From positions 1-31,607 of the forward strand of contig CAZTTG010000075.1 of NCBI GenBank assembly GCA_964615935.1: a stretch of DNA of 31,607 nt. The letters run 5' to 3'. The DNA is from CAZTTG01 sp964615935. Lineage in GTDB: Bacteria; Planctomycetota; UBA1135; GCA-002686595. Shown here piece by piece: positions 18,608-24,487 of the stretch (the first letter of the stretch is position 1; every line of letters begins with the position of its first letter). The notes under the pieces were generated by a model. That model made no database searches, had not been told where the DNA came from, and saw nothing but the letters and a program-made list of their open reading frames with translations. Made by a program: the position numbers and the translations under genes.

Positions 18608-19864
18608 TCAGGGCTCGTAGGGAAGGGAGCGCCAGCAGAGCACCTGGTAGGTGGCCTCGCTGCTGATCGACGCGTTGGCGAGATCCTCGTCGTAGTGCAC
18701 CCTGGAGTTGCTGTCGAGGTCCACGCTGTACGCCACCAGCGAGCCGTAGAGCTCGAAGTTGCTGTCGATCTCGATCGCCGCGTTGGGGGCGTAGAGGACC
18801 CCGTAGAGCTGCGCGTTCGAGTCGAAGACGACGTTGCTCAGGTTGATGGTCGTGGTCGGGTTGATCACGTTGTCGCTGAGCATGTACACGCGCACGTCGG
18901 CCGGCTTGAGGGTCGTCGAGGCGATCAGCGTGTTGCTGTCCATCTCGAAGTCGTCCTCGATCCAGAGCTCGACCGGGCCATTCGTCGCGTCCACCCGAAA
19001 CTCGCTGTTGGAGTTCAGGAGGAAGTCCTCGAACACCACCCGAGCCGGGCCCTGGATCAGGACCGACTCGCCGGTCGCGACCACGAAATCTTCGTAGCGG
19101 TAGTCACCCGGCGGCAGGGTCAGCGGCGCACTCACGGTCAGGTCGCCGGAGGAGGCAATCGACGGCAGGGTGAGCGACGGCATCGGCTGCGGGCTCGCGG
19201 CCGGCGCGGTGGATCCAGAGACCGTCGCGCTGCCCAGGAGGGTCGTGGTCCCCCCCGGACCCGGGATGGCGTCCCCCCAGACCACGGTGTTCTGCTCCAT
19301 GAGCACGTTCTGGTTCGAGCCCACGTCGCCATTCGCGCTGGCGTACTTCGCGTTGCCCGAGCCGTTGACCTGCTGAGAGGCGTAGCTGCCCAGGCTCGAG
19401 TCGTAGGAGTCCACCCGGGCGTTGCTGTCCATGTGCATGTCCTGGTCGCCGAAGGCGCCCCAGTGGAACAGGTCGCTGGTGACCTCCTCCAGGGTCAGCT
19501 CCAGGCACGCGCCCGCGCGGTCGCTCACCCCGGTGGCGGTGAGCTGCAGGAGGTCATTCGGCAGCGGCGCCGCCGTGACCCAGTAGCGGGAGCCGTCGTA
19601 CTGCACCGGGTTGTTGGCGCTGCCCAGGTTGCCGTCTCCACCGGTCGAGAGGCTGAAGGTCGCATCGGCCATCGCCGCCTCGCAGACGTAGCGGGCGTCC
19701 AGGCTCTCGCGGGCACCGCGCTGCTCGCTGGCTCCCGACGCGCTCACCGCCAGCAGGGAGAAGGACAGGCCGGCCAGCATGACCGTACAGAAGGCCACCA
19801 TGACCAGCGCTCCGCCGCGACGACCCGGGGGGCCGTGAGCGGTGCGAAGGAGATTGCAGCTCAT
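18608..19864 (-). CDS. PilX-like pilus assembly protein with repetitive beta-rich body
   Basis: 418 residues. The N-terminus is PilX-like: RRGGALVMVAFCTVMLAGLS (about residues 15-34), then a helix with the typical ARYVCEAAMADA. PilX-family proteins lack the strict FTLIE prepilin motif, as here. The body (about 130-400) carries many D/N-S-N motifs (MDSNARV, LNSNSEF, MDSNTL, FDSNAQL, IDSNFEL, LDSNSRV) at roughly even spacing, suggesting a parallel beta-helix like that of the DUF7305-type domain often joined to PilX N-termini. It starts four bases after the stop of the PilW-like gene. Likely role: minor pilin or surface component. A prepilin peptidase is not encoded in the window. Confidence 0.78.
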   Translation of the reverse strand: MSCNLLRTAHGPPGRRGGALVMVAFCTVMLAGLSFSLLAVSASGASEQRGARESLDARYVCEAAMADATFSLSTGGDGNLGSANNPVQYDGSRYWVTAAPLPNDLLQLTATGVSDRAGACLELTLEEVTSDLFHWGAFGDQDMHMDSNARVDSYDSSLGSYASQQVNGSGNAKYASANGDVGSNQNVLMEQNTVVWGDAIPGPGGTTTLLGSATVSGSTAPAASPQPMPSLTLPSIASSGDLTVSAPLTLPPGDYRYEDFVVATGESVLIQGPARVVFEDFLLNSNSEFRVDATNGPVELWIEDDFEMDSNTLIASTTLKPADVRVYMLSDNVINPTTTINLSNVVFDSNAQLYGVLYAPNAAIEIDSNFELYGSLVAYSVDLDSNSRVHYDEDLANASISSEATYQVLCWRSLPYEP

Positions 19865-19868
19865 GTCG

Positions 19869-20527
19869 TCAGTTCCTCAGCCGGAAGGAAGTCTCCACCG
19901 TCCTGACCACCTGGCGTCCCCCGCGGCTCGCGGCCACCAGCGAGAGGCGCACGGTCATCAGGTCTCCGGCGCGGTGGAGGTTGAATCCGCGCTCGTCGCG
20001 CACCCCGTTGCCGTTGTCGTCGGCCCCGTTGAACGTCTCTCCCTCCAGGTACTCACGTACCCCTGTGCAGAGCACTGTGCGGGTCTCGCCCGGCAGGCCG
20101 GCGTTGCGGACCAGCAGGACTCGGCCCTCGTCGGCCAGGCCGTCCCCGTCGTTGTCGACGCCGTCGTTGACCTCACCGGGGTCGTATTCGAGAACGACCT
20201 GGAGCGGCGGGCTCCAGTCCACGCTCCCGGCGGTGACGCCGGTCGCGACCTGACAGGTCAGATTCTCGGTGCCGAAGGGCGTCGCGGGGTTCGGGAGCAT
20301 CCCCGTGGCCTGCAGCATGCTGATCTCGCGGAGAATCCGGTCCAGCGCGCGCACGGACCTCATCTCCAGGCGCTCGGTGAGGGAGGACTGCTCGTACAGG
20401 CCCTGGCTGCTCAGCCCAGCATGGCAACGCCGCCGGCCACGGACCCAAGGAGCGCCAGGGTCAGCACCAGCTCGAGGATCGTGAAGCCCGATGCACGTCG
20501 TGCGCGGAGCTCCCTGGCGGTCGGCAT
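19869..20527 (-). pseudogene. PilW-like prepilin gene with a one-base frameshift
   Basis: From ATG 20527 the frame gives a clean class III prepilin start: ASGFTILELVLTLALLG, cleavage after Gly14, with Glu at +5. It then hits TGA at 20413-20411 after 38 codons. One base earlier or later, the other frame continues as LSSQGLYEQSSLTERLEM..., a normal prepilin helix, to the stop at 19869. Adding one base in the GGGC run at 20414-20417 restores a 219-residue protein. The C-terminal part has the DNDGDG- and DDNGNG-type acidic loops. The start overlaps the upstream stop (TGATG), showing coupling. Either real decay, programmed shifting, or a consensus error. Confidence 0.75.
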
Positions 20528-21105
20528 CACATACTCCCCAGCAGCGTCTTGAACTCCACCCGCGAGTCGCCGGCCTTGCCGCGCCAGGAGAAGCGCACCA
20601 CGACGGGCAGGATGAGGTAGTCCCCCGAGTGGTCGAGAGCATCGACGGCGCCGTCGCCGTCTAGATCGCGGGGCGTGCCCAGCTTGGGATCGATCACGTC
20701 CTCGCGCAGACTGGCCGGCGCCCCGGTCAGCGTCGGGAAGAGGATCTCGCCCGCCATTCCGTCCGGATCGCCGGGGCGGGCCGACAGGCCCGCGACCGCG
20801 ATATCGGCACCGGGCGCGGTGCCCGTCCCGCCGGGATCGTCGCCCGGGGCGTCGTTGTAGAGGGCGAAGACCTGGTCGAAGGGCGCCGCCTGCAGCGTCT
20901 CCAGCATGCGCCGGCCGGCCTGGGTGGCCAGGGCCACCTCACGCGTCGCCATGCCCGTCGTGGACGAGGACACCAGCGACTGGGTGAAGAAGAGCAGGGC
21001 GAGCAGGAGCACCATCATGGACACGAGCAGCTCGAGCAGCGACATCCCTTCGCGCCCGGTCCGGACAGCTCGCGTCCGCGCGTCCGCAGGCGACGCCGTG
21101 ACCAT
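20527..21105 (-). CDS. PilV-like type IV prepilin
   Basis: 192 residues. After a 20-residue positive leader comes the prepilin cleavage motif EGMSLLELLVSMMV: cut after Gly20, then methylatable Met and Glu at +5. A hydrophobic helix follows to about residue 43. The globular part has a low-complexity Gly/Asp/Pro loop and DLDGDGAVDALDHSGDY, a calcium-loop-like acidic segment. AGGA sits eight bases before the ATG (21117-21114). It is first of the V-W-X-like minor pilin set, with the next gene overlapping its stop by one base. Minor pilins prime pilus or pseudopilus assembly in the inner membrane. No major pilin or motor gene is near. Confidence 0.85.
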   Translation of the reverse strand: MVTASPADARTRAVRTGREGMSLLELLVSMMVLLLALLFFTQSLVSSSTTGMATREVALATQAGRRMLETLQAAPFDQVFALYNDAPGDDPGGTGTAPGADIAVAGLSARPGDPDGMAGEILFPTLTGAPASLREDVIDPKLGTPRDLDGDGAVDALDHSGDYLILPVVVRFSWRGKAGDSRVEFKTLLGSM

Positions 21106-21211
21106 TCAATGATTCCTGTACACCCCGATTGTGATCCCGGGTGCTCCCCGCACCCCGAAATAGTCCCGGACCGCCTATCGGTCAGCCGACGGGTGCACCT
21201 CCAATGGAAGT

Positions 21212-21227
21212 TGCAATTCATGGCCCG
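21212..21227 (-). promoter_or_regulatory. Sigma-54-type (-24/-12) promoter-like element before the pilin operon
   Basis: On the minus strand CGGGCCATGAATTGCA matches GG-N10-GC spacing and the TTGCA of the -12 box. It lies about 107-122 bases upstream of the PilV-like ATG and predicts a start near 21200. The -24 side is imperfect (GGGCC instead of GGCAC). Such matches can occur by chance in GC-rich DNA. Confidence 0.4.
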
Positions 21228-21261
21228 GATCCTGCGGACCGGGAAGAGTTTTCCATCTCGG

Positions 21262-21287
21262 CATCCCCCGGCGCGCCGCGGGGGATG
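21262..21287. other. Hairpin in the pilin-operon leader region
   Basis: CATCCCCCG (21262-21270) pairs with CGGGGGATG (21279-21287) around an eight-base GC loop. It lies upstream of the -24/-12 element, between the sulfatase and pilin genes, and could end sulfatase transcription or bind an activator. There is no T tract. Confidence 0.35.
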
Positions 21288-21452
21288 ATGCCTGGGGCTG
21301 GCGGGAGTCGACCCCGGCGGCCCCGGCCGGACTATCCCTCGCCCGCCCCCCCGGTGAGCCGCGTCTCGCTAACATTCGTCCAGCGAGTCAGTTTCGCACT
21401 CATGTCCACTCATGCCCGAGTCGCACCGATCAGCATCGGCTCGATTCAAAAC

Positions 21453-21493
21453 GCAGTGGTCAGGGGTTCGAGTCCCCTCTCTGGCTCCAGCGC
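21453..21493 (+). repeat. attR-like 41-bp copy of the tRNA-Thr 3' half
   Basis: Identical over 41 bases to 15684-15724, covering the anticodon-stem 3' strand, T arm, acceptor 3' strand and CCA. No matching 5' half lies upstream: the acceptor and D-arm partners are missing, so it is a fragment and not a tRNA gene. Just before it, TTCAAAACGCAG still resembles the anticodon loop of the intact gene (TTCGTAAAGCAG). It ends six bases from the sulfatase stop. Confidence 0.85.
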
Positions 21494-21499
21494 CCCCGA

Positions 21500-23083
21500 C
21501 TACCGGTAGGGCCGGCAGTTCTCGCAGGGGCAGTCGCGGGGAACGCACGTGCCCCGACCCGGATCCTCGTCCTCGTCGGCGACGTACCCCAGGGCGGCCA
21601 GGTCCCGGCGGACCGACTCGCTGAGGTGACCCCCGACCACCCAGCCCCGATCGGCCGCGCCGTTGAGCCAGTCCACCAGCGCGGCCCTCAGGCCGCGGGC
21701 CCGCGCCGGTTCCCTCTCGGTGAGGTCAGTCAGACACCCGGGGTCCGTGAAGAGGTCGTAGAGCTCGACTTGGTGACGGGTCCGGGGCGGCACGGACTTC
21801 CCGAGCAGGTGGATCCTCAGGTGGAAGATCAGGTGCCAGCCCCCGCTGGTGATCGATGCGGAGTAGCCGTGGGCGGCGAGGGCGAAGGCCGGCTCCTCGG
21901 GCTGCCGCGATCCCTCGACGAATCGCATGAGGTTGCGGCCGTCGAGCACCGCCGTCCACAGGCCCGCCAGGTCCAGCAGGGTGCGAGCCAGGTCGGCATG
22001 GCTCACCAGCCGCTCGACCCGCGCGCCGGCGGGGGAGCCGGGGAAGCGCAGGATCAGCGGCACGTGCACCGTGTCGGGGAAGAGCCCGGCGTGGCGGAAG
22101 TAGATGCCGTGCTGACCCAGGCACTCGCCGTGGTCGGCGGTCACGGCGATGATCGCCCCCCGGAACCTCGGATGGTCCATCACGCGACCGAGCTGGCTGT
22201 CGAGGTAGTCCACCTCGGCGCGGTATTGGGTCCGGGGCCACTCGAGGTCCCGCAGGCCGGCCAGATGGCTGGGGAGCTCCCCGGGCGGCACGGCCGGATC
22301 GGCAAGCGAGGGATCGTAGGGATCCCGTCCCCCCGGGTAGTAGCGCCCGGCGAAGGGCTCGGGCGGCTCGTAGGGACCGTGGGAGTCGTAGAGGTGCAGC
22401 CACACGAAGAGCCGCGGGACGGTCTCCCCCGCCGGCCGGTCAGCCTCCACGGGTGCCGAGAGGCGATCGAAGCCCTGACCGATGCCGCTGCTCGAGTGCA
22501 TCAGGAGCCGGGAGGAGACCAGGGCCCAGGTCGCGAAGCCGGCCTCGTGGAAGCGCTCGGCCAGGGTCTCCGCCTGCTCGGACAGACACAGGCGGTTGTC
22601 GGTGATGCCCGAGTCCCGGGGATGGACGCCGGTCATCAGGGTCACGTGCGAGGGAACCGTCGAGTTGGCGGTCGAGAAGCACCTCTCGAAGAGCACGCCG
22701 CCGCGGGCCAGCCGATCCAGGACGGACGTCTCCACCCGGACCGCCGAGCGGGCCGCGCCCAGGTGATCCGCGCGGTGCGTGTCCGAGGTCACGAACAGCA
22801 CCGTGCGGGCAGTGGACGCGGGCGCGATCAGGATCGGCTCGGCGAGGGCGCACACGGCCTCCCCGACTCCCGGGCTCGAGAGCTCGAAGCGCAGGTCGAC
22901 CCGATCCCCCTCGAAGGAGTCCAGGGACACGACTTCCCTCGTCCAGGAGCCCTCGGCGAGCTCGTACTCGAAGGCCTCCGAGGCGTCGCCCGAGCTCTCA
23001 ATGACGAGCCTCAGGAGCGGGAGGGGGCCGGGCCGCCGCAGGTCCGGGGGGATGGCTCGGCTGAAGGCCAGCTTTCCTCCCAC
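21500..23083 (-). CDS. Sulfatase/alkaline phosphatase-superfamily hydrolase (main part, frame-shifted from its N-terminus)
   Basis: The GTG-started frame gives 527 residues, but its open frame continues upstream with protein-like sequence (GPSLVEIGPEARRAL) to about 23190. There it must join the lipoprotein-like frame of 23011-23748. Metal-binding motifs are present: TSDTHRADHLG with Asp101 and TADHGE with Asp317-His318. At the nucleophile site it has STVPSH (141-146) in place of the sulfatase C/S-x-P-x-R, so formylglycine formation and true sulfatase activity are doubtful; a Thr nucleophile and phospho-ester chemistry are possible. The tail is cysteine-rich (CVPRDCPCENC). The protein was probably a surface lipoprotein of about 748 residues. 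Confidence 0.85.
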   Translation of the reverse strand: MGGKLAFSRAIPPDLRRPGPLPLLRLVIESSGDASEAFEYELAEGSWTREVVSLDSFEGDRVDLRFELSSPGVGEAVCALAEPILIAPASTARTVLFVTSDTHRADHLGAARSAVRVETSVLDRLARGGVLFERCFSTANSTVPSHVTLMTGVHPRDSGITDNRLCLSEQAETLAERFHEAGFATWALVSSRLLMHSSSGIGQGFDRLSAPVEADRPAGETVPRLFVWLHLYDSHGPYEPPEPFAGRYYPGGRDPYDPSLADPAVPPGELPSHLAGLRDLEWPRTQYRAEVDYLDSQLGRVMDHPRFRGAIIAVTADHGECLGQHGIYFRHAGLFPDTVHVPLILRFPGSPAGARVERLVSHADLARTLLDLAGLWTAVLDGRNLMRFVEGSRQPEEPAFALAAHGYSASITSGGWHLIFHLRIHLLGKSVPPRTRHQVELYDLFTDPGCLTDLTEREPARARGLRAALVDWLNGAADRGWVVGGHLSESVRRDLAALGYVADEDEDPGRGTCVPRDCPCENCRPYR

Positions 23084-23748
23084 GGGTACGGCCAGGCGGG
23101 TCCCGAGCGGGCGGGCGCTGGACAGGCACAGGGCGCGGCGCGCCTCGGGACCGATCTCGACCAGCGACGGCCCCGATCGGGATCGGGAAGCCAGGTGTCC
23201 AGCGGCGTATCGACGAGCTCGATGCGTTCGAGCGCCAGGTCGATGGCCGCCCCGGAGGTCTCGATCCGAAGGCTGCGGACGGCCCCTTCGAAGGCCTGGC
23301 GGCCCGGGAAGTCGAAGACCAGCGTCTGCGGGCCCTCGGCCGCCCGGACCTCGAAGCCGCCTCCCGAGAGGAGCTCCCCTGAGTCCAGGAGCAGACTCGC
23401 CCGCACCGTCCTGGGCTTGCGTTTCTGCTGGAGGGTCCTCAGGGTCAGGATGACCCGGTTGAAGAGCGGCGTCCGCGTCGGGATCGGGATCGCGCGCATC
23501 CCCTTTCCGGCCCCCCCGAGCAGGAGGATGGGCACCCCCGAGTCGGCCTCCCCCGCGCCCGGGAGGAGCCCCGGATCATCCGGGTCGTGGAGCGCCGCGA
23601 CCCGCCGCGCACCCCGGGGGGGAGCCGGATCCCCGAGGGGCCGGAGATCGAGGTGTGGAGGGGGTGCGCGCTGCGTCTCCTCGCGGCTCTCCGCACAGGA
23701 GGCGAGAAGGGTCAGGACCGTGAGGGCCAGATAGACTCGGGCGTGTAT
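23011..23748 (-). CDS. N-terminal lipoprotein part of the sulfatase-like gene (other frame)
   Basis: This frame encodes a type II signal peptide (ALTVLTLLASC) followed by a jelly-roll-like region (VILTLRTLQQK, SLLLDSGELLSGGGFEVRAAEG, SLRIETSGAAIDLALERIELVDTPLDTWLPDP). It then turns to Arg/Pro-rich nonsense after about 23180 to its stop at 23011, while the sulfatase frame becomes protein-like at the same point. The start is unclear: the natural signal-peptide start is an ATA codon (23748-23746) with GGAG nine bases upstream. The only standard start in frame is GTG at 23868, inside the rubrerythrin-like gene. An ATG lost by mutation or miscalled base would explain it. Confidence 0.6.
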   Translation of the reverse strand: MHARVYLALTVLTLLASCAESREETQRAPPPHLDLRPLGDPAPPRGARRVAALHDPDDPGLLPGAGEADSGVPILLLGGAGKGMRAIPIPTRTPLFNRVILTLRTLQQKRKPRTVRASLLLDSGELLSGGGFEVRAAEGPQTLVFDFPGRQAFEGAVRSLRIETSGAAIDLALERIELVDTPLDTWLPDPDRGRRWSRSVPRRAAPCACPAPARSGPAWPYPWEESWPSAEPSPRTCGGPAPSRS

Positions 23749-23843
23749 GGCGTCCGGCTCCGATTTCGCGGGTGGGGGCCCCGATTCTACCTCCGCCCTC
23801 GCCCCTCGTGGGGCACGGGTCCGCCGCGCTCCGCCGACCGCGA

Positions 23844-24329
23844 TCAGTAGGACTCGATGTGGCGCCACTCGGCGTTCTCGAGCCAGTCGCCGGGTCGCTC
23901 GAGGAACTCGATCACGTTGTCGATGAGCACCGTGTGCTTGTGCTCCTCGTCGGCGATGAGCTCGAGCGCCTTCCGCGCCCCCTCCGACTCCGCCTCGGCC
24001 GCCTTCTCGCGGTAGAACTTCTCGGCGTCCTTCTCGTTGTCCCGGAGCTGCTTCCAGACCTCCAGGTCATCGGTCCCGACGTCGCCGCCCTCCTGGGCCA
24101 TCTTCTCGAAGAGGTTCTTCGCGTTCACCAGAACCTGGGTCTGGTTGACCGATCCCCCGCCGGCCAGGTTCTCCTTGAGGCCCTTGAAGAGGGCGTAGTG
24201 CCCCTCCTCGTCGCGGGCCATCTCCAGGAGGAGGTCCTTGAGCACCCGGTTCTGGGTCTGCGCGGCCTGCTTCTCGTACCAGGCCTTGCCGTCCAGCTCC
24301 ATCTTCATGGCGAAGTCGAAGACGTCCAT
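23844..24329 (-). CDS. Rubrerythrin-like ferritin-fold diiron protein
   Basis: 161 residues. Four-helix-bundle diiron pattern: ELDGKAWYEK with Glu11, DEEGHY with Glu41 and His44, then in the second half NEKDAEKFY (Glu99, Glu103) and DEEHKH (Glu129, His132). There is no rubredoxin domain and no CxxC, so it is the short erythrin type. Such proteins handle peroxide or iron in the cytoplasm. AGGA lies seven bases before the ATG, so the start is firm and the longer open frame upstream is ignored. The C-terminus carries an extra Trp-rich piece (WLENAEWRHIESY). It is followed by the sulfatase-like gene about 95 bases later. Confidence 0.9.
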   Translation of the reverse strand: MDVFDFAMKMELDGKAWYEKQAAQTQNRVLKDLLLEMARDEEGHYALFKGLKENLAGGGSVNQTQVLVNAKNLFEKMAQEGGDVGTDDLEVWKQLRDNEKDAEKFYREKAAEAESEGARKALELIADEEHKHTVLIDNVIEFLERPGDWLENAEWRHIESY

Positions 24330-24487
24330 ACTGCTTTCCTGTCTCGGCGAATCGCTGCCGCTGCTGATGGCGCGCCCGACTGCGGCCCGCCTCGGCGCTC
24401 CGATGGTCGTTCGACCCCGGCAGGCGAGGACCGGGGGCGGAGATTCTAGGGTCTCGGTGGGGGGCTTGCCAGGGGCGGGAGGCCCCC

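Larger units (their letters stand above)
15684..21493. mobile_element. Putative genomic island integrated into tRNA-Thr (no integrase seen)
   Basis: About 5.8 kb bounded by 41-bp direct repeats of the tRNA-Thr 3' half. Removing one repeat with the interval would rejoin the tRNA to the stop of the convergent sulfatase gene, a plausible ancestral order. Contents: beta-propeller-repeat secreted protein (plus), then on the minus strand a PilV-, PilW- and PilX-like set and a secreted HEAT protein. No integrase, transposase, relaxase or origin is recognisable, so it could be a non-autonomous or decayed element, or the repeat could stem from another tRNA duplication. Base composition is not obviously different from the host. 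Confidence 0.5.

Noticed and set aside
21379..21493. A second complete tRNA gene at the repeat copy
   Set aside because: No partner for the acceptor stem or D arm exists upstream of 21453; only the 3' half is present.
23180..23868. GTG at 23868 as the true start of the sulfatase-like lipoprotein
   Set aside because: It lies inside the end of the rubrerythrin-like gene, has no Shine-Dalgarno, and puts 40 Arg/Pro-rich residues before a normal signal peptide.
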